This document shows positions 16,676-25,154 of a stretch of 64,000 nt of DNA, piece after piece; the first letter of the stretch is position 1, and every line of letters starts with the position of its first letter. The notes under the pieces are model-generated. The model made no database searches and was not told where the DNA came from. It saw only the letters and a program-made list of their open reading frames with translations. The position numbers and the translations under genes were made by a program. Origin of the DNA: Compostibacter hankyongensis (GTDB lineage: Bacteria; Bacteroidota; Bacteroidia; Chitinophagales; Chitinophagaceae); NCBI RefSeq assembly GCF_039541075.1, contig NZ_BAABFN010000007.1, positions 132,602 through 196,601 on the forward strand, in the 5' to 3' direction.

Positions 16676-19297
16676 ATGAACTGTCCTCTTGACGGCCCTG
16701 TCCGCCGGGTATTATGGCTCGTATTTGCACTGACGGGCATGACCGCCTGCCGGCAGGTCCGTAAAAAGACGTCGCCGGATGAACACCGTTACCGGAAAGT
16801 GGTGCTGGCGGAGGGACTGACCAATCCCATAGGGCTGGACTTTGATACCGCCAACAGGATCTATATTGCCGAGATGTCCGGCGACCTCCTCATCTTTGAT
16901 CAGCGGACAGCGCAGCTGAAGCATGCAGGTTTCCTACCCACATACGACGGCGGGGAGTTTGGCATTACCGGCATGCGGCTGGATCCGCATTTTGAAAAGA
17001 ACGGGTTTATCTACCTGCATTATTTTAAAAAAGATACGGCCCGCATGGAATGCATATCGCGGTTTACCATGCAGGACGATTCCCTGGACCCGGCCACGGA
17101 AAAAAGATATCTCGAATTCCGGCATGATAACACCTGTTGCCATACCGCCGGCGGCATGGCTTTTGACCGCGACGGCAACCTGTATGTGGCTACGGGCGAT
17201 AATTCCGACGCTTTCTTTACGCATTACGCGCTGACCGACGACCGTCCCGGGCATGTCTTCAACGACGCCCTCCGCTCCGCCGGCAATACCAACGATTACC
17301 GGGGCAAGATACTCCGTATCCACCCCGAGCCGGACGGCAGCTACACCATTCCCAGGGGCAACCTTTTTCCGCCGGGGACGGACAGCACGCGTCCGGAGAT
17401 CTATGTAATGGGAAACCGGAATCCTTATCGCATCACCATCGATCCGCAAACCAATTACCTGTACTGGGGAGAAGTGGGGCCGGATGCCGACAAAGACAGC
17501 ACGCGGGGCTCGCGGGGATATGATGAGTTCAACTGCGCAAAGAAGGCGGGTTATTTCGGATGGCCCCTGTTCATCGGCAACAACCGTCCCTATAACCGGG
17601 TTTATTTTGAGGACGGCGAACGTATCGGCGCCCCGTTTGATACCGCAAATCCGGTGAACTTCTCCCGGAATAATACCGGTCTGTATCACTTGCCGCCCCC
17701 GCAGCCTGCAGTGATCTGGTATCCCTACGATTCCTCCGATGTATTTCCCTCCTTCGGCACCGGGGGGCGTACCGCCATCGGGGGACCCATCTATCACTAC
17801 GATCCGGACCTGGATTCAAAGGTGAAGTTTCCGGCCTATTTTGATCATTGCTGGTTTATCGCCGACTGGATGCGCAACTGGATCAAGGTGGCTCACCTGG
17901 ATGATCATGGCACGCGGGGCGACATCGAAGATTTTATGCCCCATACGCTTTTCAAAAAGCCCATCTTCATGCAGTTTGGCCGCGACGGAGCGCTCTACCT
18001 GCTGGAATTCGGCTCTGCCTGGAGGGATAATACCGATACCAAGCTGGTCAGGATAGAATATATTTCGGGTAACCGTCCGCCGGTGGCCCGCATGCAGCCG
18101 GACCAGGCCTTCGGGAAGGCGCCGCTCACCGTTCATTTTTCCGCGGACAGTTCGGTAGATTATGATGGCGATGCCCTGGAGTATACCTGGCAGAACAGCG
18201 CAGACAGTATACTGGGCAAGGGAGCGCATGCCGCCGTCACCTTTGCGCAGCCTGGAAAATACCCGGTTAAGCTGGTGGTGAAGGATGCTAACGGCGCCAC
18301 CGCCCGCAGGGATACACTGATACAGGTGGGGAACGCCATGCCGGAAGTAACGATAGACGTGCCCAACCGCTCCTTTTACCGCGATACGATCCGTTATGCA
18401 GTGCGTGTAGCGGATGCGGAGGACGGGATGCTGGGGAAGGGCATCAGCGCCGCCGATGTGCATACCACCCTGCGCTACCTGCCCCCCGGCAGCAGCCTGA
18501 GCCTGAACGGGGCTGCCGTGCATTCCCCGGGCGAAGTGCTGATGAATGAAAGCGACTGCAAAAGCTGTCATCAGATGAACCGCAAATCGGTCGGTCCGAG
18601 CTTTGAGGAAGTGGCGGCGAAATACGGCGGGAAAGCATCGGAGATACCGCGGCTGGCGGAGAAGATACTGAAAGGCGGAAGCGGGGTCTGGGGCAGCAGC
18701 AGCATGAGCCCGCACCCGCAGCTGAATATGGACCAGACCACCGAGATCGTGAAATATATTTATTCCCTCGCTGCAGGAAAAGGCGCTGTGCAGGAGGTCT
18801 CCCCGCAGGGCGCTGTGTCTGCCGGCGATGCCGCCGGAAAGAACGGGGGACATTATATCCTGCAGGCCTCCTATACGGACAAGGGCGGCGCTCCGATCGG
18901 TCCGCTGACGCAGCAGAGCACGGTCGTCCTGCGCAGCCCTCTGATCGCAGCAAAGGATTTTGACCGGATATATGATTCCAAGGTTGCCGGCGACGCCCTC
19001 GCCGGTATCCATAATTCACATGCCATGATCCGGCAGGTAGACTTTACCGGCATACGCCGCATCGTCCTTTCGGCCAGGGGGAGCGGCGGCATAGCCGTCC
19101 GCCTCGATTCGGTGAATGGCCGGCAGATCGGTGCAATACATTTTGAAGGCCACCCGGAACCGCTCTTCCCGGTGAGCCTGCCTCCGCTGAAGGGTGTGCA
19201 CGATGTGTATCTTGTATTTGTCAACCCGCAAAACCGCTTTACCGGCATTTCGCTGAAATGGGTAAGGTTTGATGACAATGCGGAGCGCCCGCTTTAA
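16676..19297 (+). CDS. PQQ-type sugar dehydrogenase fused to PKD, cytochrome c and CBM6-like domains
   Basis: An 873-residue lipoprotein (Cys25 in LTGMTAC). Order: glucose/sorbosone dehydrogenase beta-propeller (about 45-460, with HTAGGMAFDRDGNLY, GDNSD and MGNRNPYRI), PKD domain (about 466-552), class I cytochrome c with heme motif CKSCH at Cys628, Cys631 and His632 and a later Met ligand, then a CBM6-like sandwich (about 750-873). The architecture implies periplasmic or surface oxidation of a sugar with electrons passed to the fused heme. PQQ use is family knowledge, and no PQQ synthesis gene is in the window. It starts 26 bp after the epimerase gene. Confidence 0.9.
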   Translation: MNCPLDGPVRRVLWLVFALTGMTACRQVRKKTSPDEHRYRKVVLAEGLTNPIGLDFDTANRIYIAEMSGDLLIFDQRTAQLKHAGFLPTYDGGEFGITGMRLDPHFEKNGFIYLHYFKKDTARMECISRFTMQDDSLDPATEKRYLEFRHDNTCCHTAGGMAFDRDGNLYVATGDNSDAFFTHYALTDDRPGHVFNDALRSAGNTNDYRGKILRIHPEPDGSYTIPRGNLFPPGTDSTRPEIYVMGNRNPYRITIDPQTNYLYWGEVGPDADKDSTRGSRGYDEFNCAKKAGYFGWPLFIGNNRPYNRVYFEDGERIGAPFDTANPVNFSRNNTGLYHLPPPQPAVIWYPYDSSDVFPSFGTGGRTAIGGPIYHYDPDLDSKVKFPAYFDHCWFIADWMRNWIKVAHLDDHGTRGDIEDFMPHTLFKKPIFMQFGRDGALYLLEFGSAWRDNTDTKLVRIEYISGNRPPVARMQPDQAFGKAPLTVHFSADSSVDYDGDALEYTWQNSADSILGKGAHAAVTFAQPGKYPVKLVVKDANGATARRDTLIQVGNAMPEVTIDVPNRSFYRDTIRYAVRVADAEDGMLGKGISAADVHTTLRYLPPGSSLSLNGAAVHSPGEVLMNESDCKSCHQMNRKSVGPSFEEVAAKYGGKASEIPRLAEKILKGGSGVWGSSSMSPHPQLNMDQTTEIVKYIYSLAAGKGAVQEVSPQGAVSAGDAAGKNGGHYILQASYTDKGGAPIGPLTQQSTVVLRSPLIAAKDFDRIYDSKVAGDALAGIHNSHAMIRQVDFTGIRRIVLSARGSGGIAVRLDSVNGRQIGAIHFEGHPEPLFPVSLPPLKGVHDVYLVFVNPQNRFTGISLKWVRFDDNAERPL

Positions 19298-19311
19298 CAG
19301 AGAAAGTCTTT

Positions 19312-21225
19312 ATGAATTTTAAAAGTGACGTTATTACAATGAGATCATTTCCCCGGAAAGGATCAGCCGTTTCTGCGCTGAAGACGATGTTGATGATGGC
19401 CTGTTTGTCTGCGGGACCGGTGGCGGGTCATGCACAGGTCCATGACGTATTGCTGCCCCTGCCCGCCGCGGCTGTCCACCTGAACGGGTATCTGCAAAAT
19501 GATATCGAAAATTCGTTGCTGCACTGGAACAAAGGCGTAGTGCCTTATGCCGGCTTCGTGGAGACATTCCGGAAGGGGCGGGACTTCTTTGCCCAGGGAG
19601 AGATGTGGGGAAAGGCCGTTCGCTCCGGTTGTATGCTGTACCGGTATACGCAGGACCCTGAGCTCAAAAAAATGCTGCAGGCCACCGTGAATGACCTGAT
19701 CAGCACACGCCGTCCCAATGGCAGCATCAGCGCGTCGGTAGTTTCCAAGCAACCGGATGGTCCCGGCGGCGATCTTTGGGAAAGGAAGTATGTACTGCTG
19801 GGGCTGGAAGGCTATTATTCGCTGGTGGACAAAGACCCGCGCGTGCTCCGGGCCATGATCGGCGAGGCGGATGCCACCCTGGCGCAAATCGGCCCTGCTC
19901 CCAAGGTCAGCATTACAGATCAGGGCTGGAGTCCGAACCATATCGAGTCCAGCACCATCCTGGAACCCATCATGCGCCTGTATAAGATCACCGGCTATAA
20001 GCGTTACCTGGATTTTGCACAGTATATCGTCAACACCGGTGGCGCAAAAGGATATAACATCATAGCGGCGGCGTATGAAAACAAAGACCCTTATAAGATG
20101 GGCGGCCCCTATCCCAAAGCCTACGAGATGATGTCCCTTTTTGAAGGCGTAGTGGAGTATTACCGGACCACGGGTAATGAGCGCTGGAAGCAGGCGGTCA
20201 TGAACCTGTATCAAAAGATCAGGACCGAAGAGATCACGTTGATCGGCAACGGCGGCGGCGACCAGCCCTATCATCCTGCGGTGATGGGCGAAGCCTGGGA
20301 TAATACCGCAAAGGAACAGACGAACCCGGATATCAAGCGAATGATGGAAACCTGTGTGGGCGTTACCTGGATGAAGCTTTGCAGTCAGATTCTGCGGCTG
20401 ACCGGTGATCCTTCCGCGGCGGATGAGATCGAAAAGTATGTATACAACGGCCTGATCGGCGCTATGAAGCCCGAGGGCGACGGCTTCAGCTATGTCAACC
20501 TGCTGAACGGCGTCAAGACCAATACCCACGGCTGGGGCGGCAAGGTGAACGGGGTGGATGTCACCTGCTGTAATCTCAACGGTCCCATGGGATTGGCCTA
20601 TATCCCTTATGTGGCGGTCATGAATTCCGCCCAAGGCCCTGTGGTGAATCTCTACAATGCCGGCACGGCCGAAGCCGCCGCTCCGGGTGGTAAAAAGGTC
20701 AGGCTGGACCTCGTCACCGACTTCCCGCATTCGGGTAAGGTAGTGATAAATGTGACGCCGGAATCAGCCGGTCAGTTTGGTATCAGGCTGCGTATCCCTG
20801 CCTGGAGCAAAGAGACCGTGCTGAAAGTAAACGGCAGGAAGCAAAAGGTCAATCCCGGCACTTATCAAAACATCACACGCGTATGGTCACCCGGAGACAA
20901 GATCGAGCTTACACTGGATATGCGTTGCCGTTTGATAGACGCCCCGCACGGCAGCAACCGGGCGGGTGATAATTACCAGGCGCTCGTCAGCGGTCCCATT
21001 GTGCTGGCAAGGGATGAAAATACAGATCCGGATTTTAACCAGCCTGTTCATATTCTTTCAAAAGGCGGTTATGTGAAGGTGATGCCGGTGACGCCTACGC
21101 TCTCCGGCACCCGGCTGCAATTCCGCGTACCTACCGCCAACGGCTATATTCAGATGGTAGATTATGCTTCCGTAAACAGCTGGTCCGGCAAGCGGGTATG
21201 TACCTGGCTGCCGAAAGCAAAATAA
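19312..21225 (+). CDS. GH127-type beta-L-arabinofuranosidase-like protein (DUF1680 family)
   Basis: A 637-residue protein with an N-terminal secretion signal (a start at the Met at residue 10 is possible) and an (alpha/alpha)6 barrel. The GH127 zinc and catalytic site is visible: Glu346-Thr-Cys348 in METCVGVTW and the Cys419-Cys420 pair in VTCCNLNG, matching Glu338/Cys340 and Cys417/Cys418 of the Bifidobacterium enzyme. DUF1680 members also include families with other specificities, so arabinose release is likely but not certain. The gene lies 14 bp after the sugar dehydrogenase gene. Confidence 0.85.
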   Translation: MNFKSDVITMRSFPRKGSAVSALKTMLMMACLSAGPVAGHAQVHDVLLPLPAAAVHLNGYLQNDIENSLLHWNKGVVPYAGFVETFRKGRDFFAQGEMWGKAVRSGCMLYRYTQDPELKKMLQATVNDLISTRRPNGSISASVVSKQPDGPGGDLWERKYVLLGLEGYYSLVDKDPRVLRAMIGEADATLAQIGPAPKVSITDQGWSPNHIESSTILEPIMRLYKITGYKRYLDFAQYIVNTGGAKGYNIIAAAYENKDPYKMGGPYPKAYEMMSLFEGVVEYYRTTGNERWKQAVMNLYQKIRTEEITLIGNGGGDQPYHPAVMGEAWDNTAKEQTNPDIKRMMETCVGVTWMKLCSQILRLTGDPSAADEIEKYVYNGLIGAMKPEGDGFSYVNLLNGVKTNTHGWGGKVNGVDVTCCNLNGPMGLAYIPYVAVMNSAQGPVVNLYNAGTAEAAAPGGKKVRLDLVTDFPHSGKVVINVTPESAGQFGIRLRIPAWSKETVLKVNGRKQKVNPGTYQNITRVWSPGDKIELTLDMRCRLIDAPHGSNRAGDNYQALVSGPIVLARDENTDPDFNQPVHILSKGGYVKVMPVTPTLSGTRLQFRVPTANGYIQMVDYASVNSWSGKRVCTWLPKAK

Positions 21226-21302
21226 TCGTAAAAGATATCCGGTATTTGTATGATGCGGACATGCCGCCGGGTAATGCTTATTCTTAATCCGAACCCTTAC
21301 CT

Positions 21303-23033
21303 ATGATGAAATTGTTTACGGGCGTCACGCTCCTCCTTACGGCTATGCTGCTGTTTTTCCAAGCGGGGTCTGCGCAGAACCTGGCCGGCACCGATGCGCT
21401 GGGCCGCACGCTGTTGCAGCATGATTCGGTCGGCGATGCCCGGCCGGACAGGAAGGTGGCTGTTTTTTATTTTCTCTGGCAGGACAAAGCCCCGCGGAAG
21501 TACTGGGACCTCAGTAAGATCGTCTCCGCTCATCCCGAAGTGCTCAATGATTTTGATAACCCTTACTGGGGCGGCGGCGGAATGTATTACTGGGGCGAGC
21601 CCATCTATGGCTATTACAAAGCTGATGATTACTGGGTACAGCTCAGAAGCATACAGCTGCTTACGGACGCCGGCGTGGACCTGCTGGTGATCGACGCCAC
21701 CAACACGCTTACCTATCCCCGGCAGGCGGATGTGCTGATGCGTGCCATGGACGCCGTTCGGACTCAGGGCCGCAAGCCGCCGAAGATCGCCTTTTATACC
21801 AATACCGCTTCCGGCAAGACGATGCAGAAGGCCTATAACGAATTTTACAAAGCCGGCGCTCCCTACCGGCATCCGGATTGCTGGTTTTACCTGGACGGCA
21901 AACCGCTGATTATCGGCATATCCAAGGAAGCAGCCGGGAAGGACTATGCCTCCTTTTTTACCTTCCGCGAATCGCAATGGCCGAACGAGCCGCAGAAGCA
22001 GAACGGCTGGCCCTGGATCGAATTTACCCGTCCCCAGAAAGTGTATTACAACAGCAGGGGTGAAAAAGAGATCGTAAACGTATCCGTTTCGCAGCACCCC
22101 AATGTGGAAGCGGGAATGGGCGGAGCCGCCTTCTACGGCAACCGGGATAACTGGGGGCGCAGCTACCACAACGGCTCGCACGGCAACCCGGCCAGGGACC
22201 TGCCGTATGGATATAACATCCAGGAGCAATGGGATTTTGCCATAAAGCAGCAGACCCCTTTCATCTATGTCACCGGCTGGAATGAATGGATCGCCGGAAA
22301 ATTTTCCAGTCATGACGGCAACCCGGAACATTCCTGGTTCTGCGATCAGGCCAGCCCGGAATACAGCCGGGATATCGAACCTTCCCTCACCGCCGGGCTG
22401 AAGGACAATTATTACATGCAGCTGGTGAACAATATCCGGCGGTATAAAGGTCTGCCGCCCAATCCGTCCCTCAGCGCCCCCGTTACGATCCGGAACTTCG
22501 GCGACTGGGAGAAGGTGACGCCCGCTTACCACGATTATACCGGCGACACACAGCCGCGCCATCATGCCGGTACGCCGGTGGAACCTGCCGTTATGTATAC
22601 CAACACCACCGGCCGGAACGATCTTGCGCTGATGAAGATAGCGCGGGACGACAAAGACATTTATTGCTATGCCCGCACCGTGTCGGAGATCACTTCCCCT
22701 GCCGGAAGTAACTGGATGCGGCTGTACCTGGATACAGACCGGAAAGCCGGCACCGGCTGGAAGGGATACGACTACCGGGTAACAGGTGGAAAGATACTCG
22801 AACGGTATACCGGCGGACGCTGGAAAAAAACGGGGACGGTGCGGTACCGCGTCCGCGGCCGCGAGATGATGATCATCCTTCCCAGAAAGGCGATAGGACT
22901 CTCTGCCGGACCGGTCAATTTTGAGTTCAAATGGTCGGACAACATGCAGGACGACAACGACCCGCTGGACTGGTATATAAACGGGGATGCGGCGCCCGGC
23001 GGAAGATTTAATTATATCGCCGCCGGGTCGTGA
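21303..23033 (+). CDS. GH71/99-like secreted glycosidase with C-terminal module (paralogue 2)
   Basis: A 576-residue paralogue of the 13.7-kb enzyme, with a signal peptide, the lead-in GTDALGRTLLQ, YWGEPIYGYY, DAGVDLLVID, CWFYLDGKPLI and, near residue 324, TGWNEWIAGKF. The C-terminal CBM9-like region keeps DTDRKAGTGWKGYDY, but its opening differs (NFGDWEKV without the IDG), so that strand may be remodelled. The predicted location is periplasmic or outside the cell. The 80-bp spacing to the previous gene allows a shared transcript. Confidence 0.8.
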   Translation: MMKLFTGVTLLLTAMLLFFQAGSAQNLAGTDALGRTLLQHDSVGDARPDRKVAVFYFLWQDKAPRKYWDLSKIVSAHPEVLNDFDNPYWGGGGMYYWGEPIYGYYKADDYWVQLRSIQLLTDAGVDLLVIDATNTLTYPRQADVLMRAMDAVRTQGRKPPKIAFYTNTASGKTMQKAYNEFYKAGAPYRHPDCWFYLDGKPLIIGISKEAAGKDYASFFTFRESQWPNEPQKQNGWPWIEFTRPQKVYYNSRGEKEIVNVSVSQHPNVEAGMGGAAFYGNRDNWGRSYHNGSHGNPARDLPYGYNIQEQWDFAIKQQTPFIYVTGWNEWIAGKFSSHDGNPEHSWFCDQASPEYSRDIEPSLTAGLKDNYYMQLVNNIRRYKGLPPNPSLSAPVTIRNFGDWEKVTPAYHDYTGDTQPRHHAGTPVEPAVMYTNTTGRNDLALMKIARDDKDIYCYARTVSEITSPAGSNWMRLYLDTDRKAGTGWKGYDYRVTGGKILERYTGGRWKKTGTVRYRVRGREMMIILPRKAIGLSAGPVNFEFKWSDNMQDDNDPLDWYINGDAAPGGRFNYIAAGS

Positions 23034-23130
23034 TCGCACCCCCCTGTCCCGGAGAAAAAAGCTGTCCACCCTTTGGTATGGCGGATATCCGTAATGAAAT
23101 TCCCTTGTCATCCCTTCAATTGGTTAAGAT

Positions 23131-24954
23131 ATGTTTAAAGACAACGATCTCCCTGTTTCCCGTTTCCGTAAGGCGGCGACGGCGCTTTGCTTCCTGTTGT
23201 GCTGTCCGGTCCTGCTCTTTTCGCAGACACCGGAAAACTACAGCGCCAACCTGCCGGCCACCGACGCGCTGGGCAGAAAGCTGCCGGGGTATAAGGAGGC
23301 GGGCCCTCCGCGTAAAGACAAATTTGTAGGACTCTTTTACTGGACCTGGCATACCCGTCCGGGCAGACAAAACCCGCCCTACGACGTGTCCCGCATACTG
23401 GCCGAAAAACCCGAAGCCATCCGGGATTATAACGATCCCATCTGGCCGAAGACCAGCTCCCCCTTCTTCTGGGGCGAGCCTTTGTTTGGCTATTACCTGG
23501 ACACCGATCACTGGGTATTGCGGAAGCATGCGGAGATGCTGGCCGATGCCGGCGTGGATGTCATCATCTTCGACTGTACCAACGGAGATATCACCTGGAA
23601 GGAATCCTATATGGAGCTGTGCAAAGTATTTAGCGAAGCCCGTAAGGACGGCATCCGTACCCCGCAGATCGCCTTTATGATGGGACTTTTCGGACAACCG
23701 GAAAGCCTGAAGGCCATGGAGAAGCTGTACCGGGATCTCTATAAGCCCGGGTTGTACAAAGACCTCTGGTTTTACTGGAAAGGGAAACCGCTAATCATGG
23801 CTTATCCCGAGTTGCTGAAACCGGTCCCCGGCGATGAAGCCGCCACGCAGCTGCACCGCGACATCCGCAACTTCTTTACGTTTCGCCCCGGGCAGCCGGC
23901 GTACAACAAGGGGCCGCAGCGCGCAGACGACTGGGGCTGGCTGGAGATTTACCCGCAGCACGGCTATGTGAAAAATCCGGGCGGCGGCTTTGAGCAGGTG
24001 ACGGTAGGCGTGGCCCAGAACTGGTCGGCCGAACGGGGACTTACGGCCATGAATGCCCCGGGCGCCTTCGGGAGAAGCTATACCCATGCGCACGGAGAAA
24101 TACGTACCCCCGGCGCCGTTAATCACGGCTATAACTTTCAGGAGCAATGGGAGCGGGCCCTGCAGCTGGATCCCGAGTTTATCTTTATCACCGGCTGGAA
24201 CGAGTGGATTGCCGGCCGGTACAAAATGTGGCAGCAGCAGGCGAATGCCTTCCCGGATGAGTTTAACGAAGGATTCAGCCGCGATGTGGAACCGATGAAA
24301 GGCGGACACGGCGATGATTATTACTACCAGATGGTGGCCAATATCCGCCGCTTCAAAGGCGTGCCGCCCGAACCTTCCGCTTCCTCCCCGCAGACGATCG
24401 CGATAGACGGCAACTTTGCGGAATGGGAGAAGGTAAGACCGGAGTACCGCGCTCATAAAGGCAATACGCTTCACCGCAACAGCGCGGGGTGGAAAGGATA
24501 CCATTATTCCAATACAACGGGCCGCAACGATATTGTGGGCGCCCGGGTAGCGCGCGACCGGGATTTCCTCTATTTCTATGTGGAGACGGCCGGCGCCTTA
24601 ACGCCTGCTACGGACCCCGCATGGATGCGGCTTTTTATAGATACGGACCGCAACAAAAAGACCGGCTGGGAAGGATATGATTATGTGGTCAACCGGCGCA
24701 GTCCCGGCAGGAAGGCCTATGTGGAAAAGAGCGGGGCTGGCGGAAGCTGGTCTGCCGCCGGCGAGGTTGATTTTGCGGTAAAAGGAAATAAGCTGGAACT
24801 GAAGGTCCCCAAAAAAATGCTGGGTATTACCGGGGCCGTCGACATCGAATTCAAGTGGTCGGATAATATGCAGCGGCCTGACATCATGGACTTTTGGGTA
24901 AACGGAGATGCGGCGCCCGCCGGCAGGTTTAATTATCATTTTGCCGCGGAGTAA
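23131..24954 (+). CDS. GH71/99-like secreted glycosidase with C-terminal module (paralogue 3)
   Basis: 607 residues; signal peptide, then ATDALGRKLPG, GLFYWTWH, FFWGEPLFGYY, DAGVDVIIFD, LWFYWKGKPLI and, near residue 354, TGWNEWIAGRY. The C-terminal module begins AIDGNFAEWEKV and includes DTDRNKKTGWEGYDYV. It is closest in layout to paralogue 1. Three divergent copies in 11 kb suggest that the enzymes cut different linkages or lengths of one glycan. It is the last gene before the first SusC. Confidence 0.8.
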   Translation: MFKDNDLPVSRFRKAATALCFLLCCPVLLFSQTPENYSANLPATDALGRKLPGYKEAGPPRKDKFVGLFYWTWHTRPGRQNPPYDVSRILAEKPEAIRDYNDPIWPKTSSPFFWGEPLFGYYLDTDHWVLRKHAEMLADAGVDVIIFDCTNGDITWKESYMELCKVFSEARKDGIRTPQIAFMMGLFGQPESLKAMEKLYRDLYKPGLYKDLWFYWKGKPLIMAYPELLKPVPGDEAATQLHRDIRNFFTFRPGQPAYNKGPQRADDWGWLEIYPQHGYVKNPGGGFEQVTVGVAQNWSAERGLTAMNAPGAFGRSYTHAHGEIRTPGAVNHGYNFQEQWERALQLDPEFIFITGWNEWIAGRYKMWQQQANAFPDEFNEGFSRDVEPMKGGHGDDYYYQMVANIRRFKGVPPEPSASSPQTIAIDGNFAEWEKVRPEYRAHKGNTLHRNSAGWKGYHYSNTTGRNDIVGARVARDRDFLYFYVETAGALTPATDPAWMRLFIDTDRNKKTGWEGYDYVVNRRSPGRKAYVEKSGAGGSWSAAGEVDFAVKGNKLELKVPKKMLGITGAVDIEFKWSDNMQRPDIMDFWVNGDAAPAGRFNYHFAAE

Positions 24955-25154
24955 GATCTGCCGATGGAACAATCTTTTTGCTGCCGGGCAGCACAGTACA
25001 GGATGGACGTACCACGGGGATGTATAATTTTACCCTTCCTATCCGTAACCTAAAAGGTTCCCTGGCTTTTGCCTGTTTCAGAAACGAGAACAATTATGTC
25101 GCTGACAGAAAACTGATCATCAAGATTCCGTTCATTTAAAAATTGTGCCTTTTT

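Noticed and set aside
21297..23111. A reading frame of about 600 codons antisense to a GH71/99-like gene, and others like it opposite the sugar dehydrogenase, SusC and SusD genes
   Set aside because: They mirror strong coding frames in GC-rich DNA, have no domain or signal peptide that I recognise, and are explained by codon bias of the opposite gene.
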